This document shows, piece by piece, positions 52,620 to 60,333 of a stretch of DNA of 64,000 nucleotides (position 1 is its first letter; every line of letters starts with the position of its first letter). The DNA is taken from positions 124,001 through 188,000 of the forward strand of contig JAFKFV010000018.1 in the NCBI GenBank assembly GCA_017307955.1, written 5' to 3'. The stretch comes from Allobosea sp. (GTDB taxonomy: Bacteria > Pseudomonadota > Alphaproteobacteria > Rhizobiales > Kaistiaceae). Below the pieces are notes generated by a model. That model saw only the letters and a list, made by a program, of their open reading frames with translations, searched no databases and was not told the DNA's origin. The translations under genes and the position numbers were made by a program.

Positions 52620-52838
52620 ATGAAGTTCGTCGTTGTGGTGGCTATGGCCGCCGCCCTCTCCGCTTGTACTGATCAACTCCTTCTCCGTGCCGGAAATGAT
52701 CCCGCCGATCCGGCGATATCGGTGCCGAGTTTTCAGTATGCACCCGTCACCGCCGGCACCCTCGACTATCGACCGGTGGAGCCGAAGTCTTGGCTCGAGC
52801 GCAATCAGGATGTCGCTCCCCGTCAGGGAGCCGAATGA
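52620..52838 (+). CDS. Small lipoprotein of copper efflux cluster
   Basis: A 72-residue precursor with a lipoprotein signal: KFVVVVAMAAALSAC, where LSAC is the lipobox and Cys about residue 16 is the lipid site. The mature part is polar (TDQLLLRAGNDPADPA) and ends WLERNQDVAPRQGAE. GAGG lies 7 bases before the ATG. Its TGA overlaps the ATG of the outer-membrane factor gene (ATGA), so the two are translationally coupled. Short lipoproteins are often found at this place in alphaproteobacterial copper clusters. Its job is unknown. Confidence 0.7.
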   Translation: MKFVVVVAMAAALSACTDQLLLRAGNDPADPAISVPSFQYAPVTAGTLDYRPVEPKSWLERNQDVAPRQGAE

Positions 52839-54286
52839 TGGCCGCCGTATGCCCCACAGGCTTTCTATCCTTGCCGATCAAGCAGTTGCTTAGTGTCAGC
52901 GTCACGGCGCTGACCCTTGCTGGCTGTGCCAGTTTCACGCCGGACGGCGCCATGGCGCCGGTGTCGAGCCGGGTTTCGAGCGAAATCAGCGCGGGCGCCA
53001 TCAAGATCGACAATGCTGCTGCTGCGAAGACGGCTGACAATCGGGTCAAGGCTCTATTGAGTAAGCCCTTAACCGCGGATAGCGCGGTTCAAATCGCCCT
53101 ACTCAGCAATCGCGGGCTTCAAGCAGAATACAATGCGCTCGGAATTTCCGAGGCCGCTTATGTCCAGGCGAGCCTGCCACCTAATCCGGTGATCGGAATC
53201 GAGCGCCTTGCAATGAGTGGTTCGCTGGAGATCGAACGACGCGTCATTGCGAATATTCTGGCCTTGATCACGCTTCCGAGTCGTACCGCTATCGCGAAGA
53301 CTCAGCTTGAAGCATCTCGTCAAAGAGCAATTGAGGCGACGTTCCGCGCTGCAGCAAGTGCCCGCCGCGCCTACTACAAGGCCGTGGCGTCGCGGCAAAT
53401 CGTGGCTTTCCTGGAGCAGGCCCGGGGCTCCGCAGCGGCGGCGGCCGAACTCACGCGGAAAATGGGCGAAACCGGCGCTGCAAGCAAGCTCGACCAGGCA
53501 CGAGCCAGCACGTTCTATGTCGAGCTCTCAACCGAACTTGCAAGGTTTCGGATGACCGCGGCGAGCGAACGGGAGGAGCTCACTCGGACGCTCGGACTTT
53601 GGGGCGCCGACATCGACTACAAGTTACCGGGCCGCTTACCATCTATGCCGCCAATCCAGACCGCAAAGCAGGTCGAGGTCGATGCGGTCCGCAAGCGCGT
53701 CGATCTTATCGCCGCGCGTCTGGAGCTCGATGCCACCGCTAGAAGTCTTGGACTCAGCAAGGCAACCCGCTTCGTCTCGATGCTGGACGGCGGATGGCGT
53801 GGCAACACAGAGGAGGTCTCTGCCGACGGTATCAGTGAGACGGCGTCGCCTCAGGGCTTTGAGGTCGAACTGGAGATTCCGATCTTCGATCTCGGCGCCG
53901 CCAACGTTCGCCGGTCCCAAGAAACCTACATGCAGGCGGTCAACCGTCTGATGGAAAAGGCGGTCAACGTCCGGTCCGAGGCCCGCCAGGCTTACGGTAC
54001 CTATCGCGGCAGCTATGATGTCGCACGGCAATATCAGGCCAGGATCCTGCCGTTGCGCCAAACGATCAATGAGCAAGCGCTGCTCCAATATAACGGCATG
54101 CTGATCGACGTCTTCGAACTGCTCACAACGGCACGTGAAGGCATCGAAAGCAACGTCGCCGCCATCGAAGCGCGGCGCGATTTCTTCCTCGCCAGCGTCG
54201 ATTTCCAGACAGCCATCATTGGTGGTGGCTCCGGTTTGGGCAGCGGTGATAACCGCGTTGCCGCCGCCGATTCCGACGCCAATTGA
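52835..54286 (+). CDS. Outer-membrane efflux factor lipoprotein (TolC/CusC family)
   Basis: A 483-residue channel protein of the OEP family. The signal ends in a lipobox (ALTLAGC, Cys near 30), as in CusC/OprM-type factors. Two OEP repeats are seen: ADSAVQIALLSNRGLQAEYN near residue 80 with a long helical stretch, and VRKRVDLIAARLELDATARS near 285 with LEIPIFDLGAANVRRSQETY. The protein ends in a Ser/Gly-rich tail. Start coupled to the preceding lipoprotein gene; GGAG lies 4 bases upstream. No RND pump or adaptor gene is next to it, so it may serve with multicopper oxidase CopA in a PcoAB-like way or with proteins outside the window. Confidence 0.85.
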   Translation: MMAAVCPTGFLSLPIKQLLSVSVTALTLAGCASFTPDGAMAPVSSRVSSEISAGAIKIDNAAAAKTADNRVKALLSKPLTADSAVQIALLSNRGLQAEYNALGISEAAYVQASLPPNPVIGIERLAMSGSLEIERRVIANILALITLPSRTAIAKTQLEASRQRAIEATFRAAASARRAYYKAVASRQIVAFLEQARGSAAAAAELTRKMGETGAASKLDQARASTFYVELSTELARFRMTAASEREELTRTLGLWGADIDYKLPGRLPSMPPIQTAKQVEVDAVRKRVDLIAARLELDATARSLGLSKATRFVSMLDGGWRGNTEEVSADGISETASPQGFEVELEIPIFDLGAANVRRSQETYMQAVNRLMEKAVNVRSEARQAYGTYRGSYDVARQYQARILPLRQTINEQALLQYNGMLIDVFELLTTAREGIESNVAAIEARRDFFLASVDFQTAIIGGGSGLGSGDNRVAAADSDAN

Positions 54287-54303
54287 TCCCAGGAGATATT
54301 CCA

Positions 54304-55692
54304 ATGACGGTTTCACGCCGCAATTTTCTTGGTGCGTCCGGCGCAATGGCGCTTGTCAGCGCCGCAGCCGTTTCTGGCCGTGCACAAGCCGCCTCGATCC
54401 CCGAGGCCGCCACCATGACGGAACCAACCATGCAGCCGCCCCTCGTGCCAACAACGGGCCCTGACTATCAGCCAGTCGTGACGCTCAACGGCTGGACCCT
54501 GCCATGGCGAATGAACGGCGATTGGAAGGAGTTCCATCTCGTTGCCGAGCCTGTGGTCCGCGAGTTCGCACCCGGGATGGTGGGCCATCTGTGGGGCTAC
54601 AACGGCCAATCGCCCGGCCCCACTATTGAGGCTGTCGAGGGTGACAAGGTCCGACTGTTCGTCACGAACAAGCTCCCTGAGCACACGACTATCCACTGGC
54701 ATGGACAGCTCTTGCCAAATGGCATGGACGGCGTCGGCGGGCTGACGCAGCCGCAAATTCCCGTTGGCAAGACGTTCGTCTACGAGTTTGAGCTCCAGAA
54801 GAGTGGAACGTTCATGTACCACCCGCATGCCGACGAAATGGTCCAGATGGCCATGGGCATGATGGGCTTTTTCGTCGTGCATCCGAGGGACCCGGCCTTC
54901 CGCCGCGTCGATCGGGACTTCGTGTTCCTATTGGCAGCTTACGACATCGATCCCGGCGCCTATGTGCCGAAGGTCGCCGAGATGACGAGCTTCAACATGT
55001 GGACGTGGAACAGCCGTGTCTTCCCCGGGATCGACCCGCTTGTAGTTGGCAAAGGCGACAAGACCAGGATTCGGTTCGGCAATTTGACCATGACGAACCA
55101 CCCGATCCACATGCACGGCTACGACTTCAAGGTGTCGTGCACAGATGGAGGATGGGTCCCTGAAGCTGCGGCGTGGCCGGAGGTCACGATAGACTGCGCC
55201 GTTGGGCAGATGCGCGCGTTCGATTTTGTGGCTGATCGGCCGGGCGACTGGGCGATCCACTGCCACAAGTCGCACCACACCATGAACGCCATGGGCCACG
55301 ACGTCGGCAACTTCATCGGCGTCGACAAGAAGGCGTTCGCTAAGCAGGTTCGCAAACTCGTCCCGGAATACATGCCGATGGGTTCAGCCGGCATGGCGGA
55401 TATGGGCGAAATGGAGATGCCGCTTCCTGACAACACGCTCCCGATGATGACGGGGTGGGGTCCATTCGGCGCAATTGAAATGGGCGGCATGTTTTCCGTC
55501 GTGAAGGTGCGAGAGGGGCTCGCGGCTAACGACTACAAGGATCCGGGTTGGTTCAACCACCCGGAGGGTACCGTCGCCTTTCCTTGGAAGGGCGACGAGA
55601 AAAACGCCGAGCGGGCTCCGTCCCATGAGCCCGGCGCGCGGAAAGTGGCTGAGTTTGACGTCGTCAAACCAGGCGCAAAGTCATCCCACTAA
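54304..55692 (+). CDS. Multicopper oxidase (CopA/PcoA-CueO type)
   Basis: A periplasmic multicopper oxidase, thought to oxidise Cu(I) to the less toxic Cu(II). The 462-residue protein has a Tat signal (SRRNFLGASGAMALVSAAA). The copper ligands form the four canonical sets: HWHGQ near residue 131, YHPHAD near 169, HPIHMHG near 265 and HCHKSHHTM near 319, so type 1 and trinuclear sites look complete. Met-rich GSAGMADMGEMEMPLPD lies near residue 360. AGGAG lies 8 bases before the ATG at 54304. It is followed by cupredoxin and CusF-like genes in the same direction, so an operon is likely. Confidence 0.9.
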   Translation: MTVSRRNFLGASGAMALVSAAAVSGRAQAASIPEAATMTEPTMQPPLVPTTGPDYQPVVTLNGWTLPWRMNGDWKEFHLVAEPVVREFAPGMVGHLWGYNGQSPGPTIEAVEGDKVRLFVTNKLPEHTTIHWHGQLLPNGMDGVGGLTQPQIPVGKTFVYEFELQKSGTFMYHPHADEMVQMAMGMMGFFVVHPRDPAFRRVDRDFVFLLAAYDIDPGAYVPKVAEMTSFNMWTWNSRVFPGIDPLVVGKGDKTRIRFGNLTMTNHPIHMHGYDFKVSCTDGGWVPEAAAWPEVTIDCAVGQMRAFDFVADRPGDWAIHCHKSHHTMNAMGHDVGNFIGVDKKAFAKQVRKLVPEYMPMGSAGMADMGEMEMPLPDNTLPMMTGWGPFGAIEMGGMFSVVKVREGLAANDYKDPGWFNHPEGTVAFPWKGDEKNAERAPSHEPGARKVAEFDVVKPGAKSSH

Positions 55693-55714
55693 AACCACTG
55701 ACAAGGAGCTATCT

Positions 55715-56176
55715 GTGAAGAAACTGATTCTGACCGTTGCGCTATTCGCTTGCTGGCCTTCGTTCGCTTTTGCGGATGCCGGCCATGCTGGTGCAGAGCC
55801 TTTCGGCGTGCCTGGCGATCCGAAAAAGCCCGCGCGTGTCGTGCAGATCGTCATGCGCGAAAACGATGAGAAGATGGAGTTCATCCCGAAGGAGTTGAAA
55901 ATCAGGAAGGGAGAACAGGTCAAGTTCGCCATCCGGAACAACGGCGAAATGGACCACGAGATTGTGATCGGCACTCTTGAGGGCAATCTCAAGCATGGTG
56001 CGCAGATGGCCAAGAATCCCGACATGGAACATGACGATCCGAACGCTCGGCGGCTTGCTCCTAAGGCAACCGACGCAATCGTCTGGAAGTTTACCAATGC
56101 CGGGACCTTCGACTTCTCCTGCCTGATCCCAGGCCATCGCGAAGCCGGCATGTCCGGCACGATCATCGTCCAATAA
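55715..56176 (+). CDS. Plastocyanin/azurin-like cupredoxin
   Basis: A small exported copper protein, 153 residues. Signal peptide LILTVALFACWPSFAFA. The type 1 copper ligands are His in NGEMDHEIVIG (near 88) and Cys-His-Met in FDFSCLIPGHREAGMSGT, near the C-terminus. A Met/Glu-rich stretch (VMRENDEKMEFIPKELKI) precedes the fold. GTG start with AAGGAG 7 bases upstream. It lies 22 bases after copA-type oxidase and can pass electrons or hold copper for it. Confidence 0.88.
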   Translation: MKKLILTVALFACWPSFAFADAGHAGAEPFGVPGDPKKPARVVQIVMRENDEKMEFIPKELKIRKGEQVKFAIRNNGEMDHEIVIGTLEGNLKHGAQMAKNPDMEHDDPNARRLAPKATDAIVWKFTNAGTFDFSCLIPGHREAGMSGTIIVQ

Positions 56177-56198
56177 TCCCCCAAAATAGAGGTTTCAA

Positions 56199-56483
56199 AT
56201 GCGCACTCTCGTTGCCGCGTCGTTCCTGACACTCCTTTCGTCCATAGCCTTCGCCGAGACCACGCCCGTCAAGGGTGAGGTTATCAAAGTCAATGAAGGC
56301 CAAGGCAAACTCACCCTCAAACATGGTCCGATCACCAACCTTGATATGGACAGCATGACCATGGTGTTCGCTGTTTCCGACCCCGTCGTCCTGAAATCCA
56401 TCAAGGTCGGGGACAAGGTCACTTTCGAAGCAGACCGTGTCAACGGACGCCTGACTGTCGTCAAAATTACGCCATCGAAGTAG
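56199..56483 (+). CDS. CusF-like periplasmic copper-binding protein
   Basis: A 94-residue precursor with signal peptide RTLVAASFLTLLSSIAFA and a single CusF/YdeI-type OB fold (PVKGEVIKVNEGQGKLTLKH). Copper ligands by alignment are the His in LKHGPI and the two Met in DSMTMVF. The tryptophan that caps copper in E. coli CusF is not seen at the expected place. It is the last gene of the copper oxidase-cupredoxin group. It probably ferries Cu(I) to an efflux partner. Confidence 0.87.
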   Translation: MRTLVAASFLTLLSSIAFAETTPVKGEVIKVNEGQGKLTLKHGPITNLDMDSMTMVFAVSDPVVLKSIKVGDKVTFEADRVNGRLTVVKITPSK

Positions 56484-56699
56484 ATATGGCTTTTTAAGCC
56501 ACCATATTTCTGCAGTAAAAGATAAAACTCGAAAAAATAATGCAGAAATTATGACTAACGCCGACAAAAGAACGATAACTGGAACGATCGAATAAAAAAT
56601 AGGATAAACTCAAACATAAACCACAATTAAGCAGCAATATAATAGCGTCGGTATCAAATAATGATACCGATATACCTAAGAAACGACAGGAGTTGATAA
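56484..56699. other. AT-rich intergenic region with perfect palindrome
   Basis: This 216-base gap is strikingly AT-rich against its surroundings, with runs such as AAAAATAATG and AATAAAAAATAGG. An imperfect hairpin (56484-56510) just after the CusF stop may be a terminator. A perfect 9-base inverted repeat is at 56648-56670 (separate entry). No gene is seen. Confidence 0.55.
56648..56670. promoter_or_regulatory. Perfect 9-base inverted repeat upstream of DUF1344-like gene
   Basis: TCGGTATCA and TGATACCGA flank a 5-base AATAA centre. The site lies 29 bases before the next start and inside AT-rich sequence, so it may be an operator for a TetR- or MarR-like factor or a 5' leader hairpin. The regulator is unknown. 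Confidence 0.5.
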
Positions 56700-56975
56700 A
56701 TGCGCAGTGTATTATACACCGCAGCTGCATTGCTTTTTGCTGCGTCAGGAGCGTCAGCGATGGCTGGAGGTCCGGTTATCGGCCGCGTCACCAGCGCCAA
56801 CTGGTCGACGGGAGCTCTCACCCTTCAATCGGGCGAGAGCTTCCAATTCGAGCCGGCATCGCGTCTTTACGGTGTCGTCTCAGGACAAATGATCGGCGTA
56901 TCGCATGACGGTCAGAACGGGATCGCCACGTTTGCGCCGTACGGCGGTCGAACCAGCAATGGCCGGCCGCGGTAG
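56700..56975 (+). CDS. DUF1344-like small exported protein
   Basis: A 91-residue precursor with a signal peptide ending ASGASAMA and a short beta domain reading VIGRVTSANWSTGALTLQSG, then ESFQFEPASRLYGVVSGQMI. This fits the DUF1344 pattern of a 60-residue OB-like periplasmic domain. AGGAG lies 8 bases before the ATG. It stands behind the AT-rich region with its palindrome and is followed by a strong hairpin, so it is a single-gene unit. Function unknown. Confidence 0.7.
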   Translation: MRSVLYTAAALLFAASGASAMAGGPVIGRVTSANWSTGALTLQSGESFQFEPASRLYGVVSGQMIGVSHDGQNGIATFAPYGGRTSNGRPR

Positions 56976-56999
56976 TCCAGTCTAGAGCTACTTAAGACA

Positions 57000-57029
57000 G
57001 CGACAACGCCTTTGCAGAGGCGTTGTCGC
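57000..57029 (+). terminator. Strong hairpin after DUF1344-like gene
   Basis: A perfect 12-base-pair stem (57000-57011 with 57018-57029) with a 6-base loop begins 25 bases after the stop codon. No U run follows, so Rho-independent action is uncertain, but the position fits a transcript end. Confidence 0.6.
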
Positions 57030-57463
57030 CCATATACTTCATACGCGTGCGAGGCTGTCTTGCCAACTGCCGGTGCGAGAGGCAGAGCTCGAAGAGCCCC
57101 GGCAACCTAGCTGGACGTTAGCCCAGCAAACGAGACCGAGTTGCTGAACTTCCATCGCCATCCGAAATGTAAGATTCCAATATTCGTCTTGACCAAGTTC
57201 GGCGGTTGAACCATCGACCTAAAATCCAAGACTGCTTGTGGCTGCGGCCTCTAGTTGAATTGTTGCAGGTCCGCCGGATGCAGCACCTCAGCGAGTTGTG
57301 CAGCATAACAATCCTTCTGGCCTGTCTCGATGTTTTGGATGCAGACCGGCTATAGCCGCAATGTGATTTTCATCCATCCGGGTGCTGGCAAGCCGTCAAT
57401 AACCCAGCTGCTGCATGCGCCGTGGGAGGCATGATTTCGCCAGACTAGCGCCAGAGAACGAGC
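57030..57463. other. Intergenic region without recognisable features
   Basis: About 430 bases between a hairpin and the 3' end of the Crp/Fnr regulator. I see no gene, repeat or regulatory site that I can support. Confidence 0.5.
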
Positions 57464-58006
57464 CTAATTTTGGGCCCGTTTGGCCATTTCTCGATAGAAC
57501 GCCTCAGGGCTGACGCTGATCTCGCTGGCAATGCGCTTCCAATCTCCTTTCTTGGGCGCGATACGCCGCCAGACTATCCATGCATCGACTCGCGCCGCGA
57601 CCGTCTTCATTGACAGTATCTCGGTCTGAATACGGGCATTCTGAAGCTCGTGAGCGAGGTGCCGCGACCAGGCGTCAGCAAAGTCCGGATTGCCGTGAAG
57701 GCGTAGAAGGACGTCGCTCTTGGCGAGCCTGGCGACCTGCGTCGTTCCGACGGCAACGGCGGCGCAATGATAGGTTTCAGAATAGAGGGCGGCCTCTGCC
57801 ACGACGGACCTTGGACCGGCTCTCTGGAGGATCAACGGCGCTCCATCGGGCTGATGTCGGATGAGATGGACTGCGCCACGCTCTACGACATGGAAGCCGG
57901 TGACGGGATCCCCCTGATGAAACAGATGCTGCCCCTGTCCAAGGCACATTATCTGAACTCGGAGGTCATGCAAGTGATCGAGCAACGAGAGCATGATAGG
58001 GATCAT
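57464..58006 (-). CDS. Crp/Fnr-family transcriptional regulator
   Basis: A 180-residue regulator with a cyclic-nucleotide-type sensor domain (GQGQHLFHQGDPVTGFHVVE, near residues 22-41) and a short C-terminal winged helix (KGDWKRIASEISVSPEAFYR). The recognition helix SPEAFYREM keeps Glu and Arg at the FNR positions (E-x-x-x-R), so a TTGA-type site is possible. The N-terminal Cys cluster that holds the iron-sulfur centre of FNR is absent, so oxygen is not sensed that way. I use the ATG at 58006; ATG at 57994 is also possible, and neither has a good SD. It diverges from the gene at 58058. Confidence 0.82.
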   Translation of the reverse strand: MIPIMLSLLDHLHDLRVQIMCLGQGQHLFHQGDPVTGFHVVERGAVHLIRHQPDGAPLILQRAGPRSVVAEAALYSETYHCAAVAVGTTQVARLAKSDVLLRLHGNPDFADAWSRHLAHELQNARIQTEILSMKTVAARVDAWIVWRRIAPKKGDWKRIASEISVSPEAFYREMAKRAQN

Positions 58007-58057
58007 GTGCCGCGTTGGCAGACGATGGCAAGTAGGCCTCGATCTATGGAGGCTATA

Positions 58058-58621
58058 ATGCGACATGCAACATTTGCTCTTGCTCTACTGTTCCCGGCAT
58101 TCGCTGCCGCGCAAAGCATGCCTGAGCGTCATTCTGATGGGATGACGATGGCCCCGTTGACGACCACATCGTCCGTCCCGACGCAAGCGGGACAGGGGGC
58201 TTTTGCAGCCATCCAGGAAATCATTGCAATCCTGGAAGCAGACCCGAACACCGACTGGCGCAAGATTGACATCGAGGCGCTGCGCCTGCACCTGATCGAC
58301 ATGGACAATGTGGCTCTTCACGCTGAGGCGATGGAAGAGGCTACTGTAGATGGAATGACCTTCACGATCTCTGGCGACGGTGCCGTACGGGACTCGATCC
58401 GGCGGATGGTGAAGGCCCACGCTGCGACAATGAACGGTGTCGACGGTTGGCAATTCTCGACAGCCGTGATCCCCAACGGAGCGCAACTAACCGTCCTGGT
58501 GCCGGTGGCCGACGTCGCCAGGCTTCGCGGACTAGGGTTCATTGGCGTTCTCGCCAGCGGAATGCATCACCAGATGCACCACCTGATGCTCGCCAGAGGC
58601 GAAGATCCGCACGATCAATGA
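58058..58621 (+). CDS. Exported Met/His-rich protein of unknown function
   Basis: A 187-residue precursor with a signal peptide ending FPAFAAAQ. The mature protein has a compact helical and beta body (AFAAIQEIIAILEADPNTDW, then WQFSTAVIPNGAQLTVLVPV). Its tail is rich in Met and His: GMHHQMHHLMLARGEDPHDQ, a plausible metal site. GGAGG lies 5 bases before the ATG at 58058. The start is only 51 bases from the divergent regulator start, so both promoters overlap. I do not recognise a named family. Confidence 0.65.
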   Translation: MRHATFALALLFPAFAAAQSMPERHSDGMTMAPLTTTSSVPTQAGQGAFAAIQEIIAILEADPNTDWRKIDIEALRLHLIDMDNVALHAEAMEEATVDGMTFTISGDGAVRDSIRRMVKAHAATMNGVDGWQFSTAVIPNGAQLTVLVPVADVARLRGLGFIGVLASGMHHQMHHLMLARGEDPHDQ

Positions 58622-58631
58622 CAATGGGTCA

Positions 58632-59321
58632 CTAGCACCAACTGGCCTGATCGCTCTCGGGGTCCCGAAGCAGCTCGCGGACATTGGCATCGATGACACG
58701 GAAACCAACATTGCCGTAGAACTTCTGCCGTCCCTCGTTAAGGACGAAAGTGGGGCTACCCTCAATGCGTGCCTCTTCGGCATGCTGATAGTCGGCCGAC
58801 AAGCTGGCAAATGCCGTTCCGTCGTTGATCAGTTCCTCAATGGCGACTGCGTCGATCTTGAAAGGCGACGCCAGTTCCCACTGTACTTCTCGCCGGCAGA
58901 TATCGCGGCATTCCTGGAAGAAGCCGCGCCTTAACGCCCAGGTCACGCGCTCGAACACGGGCAGATCGACCACCTCTTGACCGTCGTCACTATCGGTGCG
59001 CTCCCATTCCATGACCGCCTTCAGGAACAGGTGCGGGCTCATCGAAGAGGCTGGTTGGGTCGCCAGCCAGACGTCCGGGTTGACCCGGGCGTGAGGGAAG
59101 CGCTCGGCGATCGAGAGGACATGTCGATTGTAGCCTGCGAGGCCGTCGCGGCCACGCCAGGCATCGGCGAGTTTGGTCTGGGCATCGCCGAATACCGAGC
59201 AGAACCGGAAGTCAAGATCGACCGAGCCGCCGAAATCCCGCTTGACGGCATCGACCCGAGCTTGGGCGATATAGGCCCAGATGCAGAGGATGTCCGAATA
59301 GTAGCTGATCTTGATTGCCAT
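58632..59321 (-). CDS. DsbA-family thioredoxin-fold protein
   Basis: A 229-residue protein of the DsbA/2-hydroxychromene-2-carboxylate isomerase family. The N-terminal beta strand leads to SYYSDILCIWAYIAQARVDA, where the classical CxxC is CIWA, keeping only the first Cys. The cis-Pro loop region reads ARIEGSPTFVLNEGRQKFYG near residue 190. There is no signal peptide, so it is cytoplasmic, closer to FrnE-type oxidoreductases and GST-kappa-like enzymes. The single Cys argues against disulfide exchange as in DsbA. It converges on the Met/His-rich protein gene (10-base gap). Confidence 0.8.
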   Translation of the reverse strand: MAIKISYYSDILCIWAYIAQARVDAVKRDFGGSVDLDFRFCSVFGDAQTKLADAWRGRDGLAGYNRHVLSIAERFPHARVNPDVWLATQPASSMSPHLFLKAVMEWERTDSDDGQEVVDLPVFERVTWALRRGFFQECRDICRREVQWELASPFKIDAVAIEELINDGTAFASLSADYQHAEEARIEGSPTFVLNEGRQKFYGNVGFRVIDANVRELLRDPESDQASWC

Positions 59322-59513
59322 CAATTCCACCGCGTCTGGCCAGCCGTATTGACGGTTGGGCTGCTCCTAAAATGCTGATCCGTGCGCGCCTGCGCCGCCT
59401 CAAGCGGATACGGCGAACTAACAATACGCCGCCGGGCGGCGGACCCGAGCCGTACAGTTGGACTGCGGACCGTTTCCGCACATCCCCGGGATCGGCCTGA
59501 GACCGCCGCTCCG

Positions 59514-59711
59514 TCACGCGGCCTTATTGGCGTATCCGGCCTGCTGGATGGCGCCCGATACCGCGGCAATGCTGACCGCCGTGTCGATCGTCACGAGCTT
59601 CGAAGAGAGATCGACCGTGACGGTCGCGGCGGGGTCAACAGCTCTTACCGCCTTTTCAACGACGCCCGCGCAGTGGCCACAGGTCATGTCCGGTACATTC
59701 AGTTTCAGCAT
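59514..59711 (-). CDS. copZ: Copper chaperone CopZ-type heavy-metal-binding protein
   Basis: A 65-residue protein with a single heavy-metal-associated domain. It reads MLKLNVPDMTCGHCAGVVEK, where MTCGHC is the Cu(I)-binding MxCxxC motif. The rest (AVRAVDPAATVTVDLSSKLV) is typical of soluble CopZ/Atx1 proteins. AAAGGAG lies 8 bases before the ATG at 59711. A MerR-type promoter with a 19-base spacer lies upstream. It would pass copper to a P-type ATPase (CopA/ActP), which is not in this window. Confidence 0.92.
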   Translation of the reverse strand: MLKLNVPDMTCGHCAGVVEKAVRAVDPAATVTVDLSSKLVTIDTAVSIAAVSGAIQQAGYANKAA

Positions 59712-59752
59712 GGCAGTCTCCTTTATAAGGGGCAGCAAATGCAGCCATTGCC

Positions 59753-59783
59753 AACATGGTGCTTCCCAGCGTTGGAGGGTCAA
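59753..59783 (-). promoter_or_regulatory. CueR/HmrR-type (MerR family) promoter of copZ
   Basis: On the minus strand TTGACC (59778-59783) and CATGTT (59753-59758) are separated by 19 bases, the overlong spacer that MerR-family activators untwist. The spacer carries an imperfect dyad (CCTCC and GGGAAG half-sites) placed as in CueR-bound promoters. Predicted start site near 59746, 35 bases before copZ. The regulator is not in the window. Confidence 0.6.
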
Positions 59784-59978
59784 GGCCAGTCTTCGCCGGT
59801 CGCACCAATTTTTGAGCCCTGCGCCTTTCGCTCTGATGACGCTTGATATTGCCATCGCTGGAAGCCTGACGCTTTGGATCGTTACACGGCAGAAGAAGAC
59901 CATGTGATGAGGGTGCGCCGCCAAGCTGTCCGCTGCGCGGCCGCGACCGCAAGCATAGAGCCAGAGCCGTCTTTCGGA

Positions 59979-60086
59979 TCACCTAAGGTAATTCATCAGC
60001 GCGGCGATGCCGAACACGATCAGAACAACAACGAGGATTCCGATCAGACCCATCGCCCACATCGCCATTCCCCAACTATTCATCAT
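59979..60086 (-). CDS. 35-residue single-helix membrane protein
   Basis: A short frame reading MMNSWGMAMWAMGLIGILVV, then VLIVFGIAALMNYLR. It has a Met/Trp-rich start followed by one membrane helix. Small proteins of exactly this build (Met-rich head, one helix, Lys/Arg-ended tail) recur in copper and heavy-metal resistance clusters and are usually missed. AGGA lies 7 bases before the first ATG. It is not operon-linked; its nearest same-strand neighbour is copZ, 268 bases downstream. Membrane copper sensing or efflux support is possible but not shown. Confidence 0.6.
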   Translation of the reverse strand: MMNSWGMAMWAMGLIGILVVVLIVFGIAALMNYLR

Positions 60087-60264
60087 CGTTCGGTCCTATC
60101 GCGGGTCTCGCTGCAATGTCGTCATTAGCTCTGCAATTCACCGGCGGCCGCGCAATGTGCAAGTCGCAGCGAGCATCCTTGCAAGCTAGTCATCAATAAT
60201 TTGGCGCCGCTTTGTCTCCCTGATCTGGGCATTGTTGGATGGCGCTCTTTTTTATCGGGATTCA

Positions 60265-60306
60265 TTGATCTCGATCAACCCACACGCTCGCGTCGGCGAA
60301 TAAATT
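60265..60306 (+). promoter_or_regulatory. Predicted FNR/FixK-type class II promoter in the copper island
   Basis: TTGATCTCGATCAA at 60265-60278 is a perfect FNR/ANR/FixK consensus. Its centre plus 41.5 bases gives a start site at 60313, and TAAATT at 60301-60306 is then exactly a -10 hexamer. The next gene starts at 60334. The full set of spacings fits class II activation. Confidence 0.7.
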
Positions 60307-60333
60307 GCCGAGTACTGGAGTAATCTTAGAACC

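Noticed and set aside
52835..54286. This outer-membrane factor as the TolC of the RTX secretion system
   Set aside because: It lies 35 kb away inside the copper island, is a lipoprotein of the CusC type and is coupled to a copper-cluster lipoprotein.
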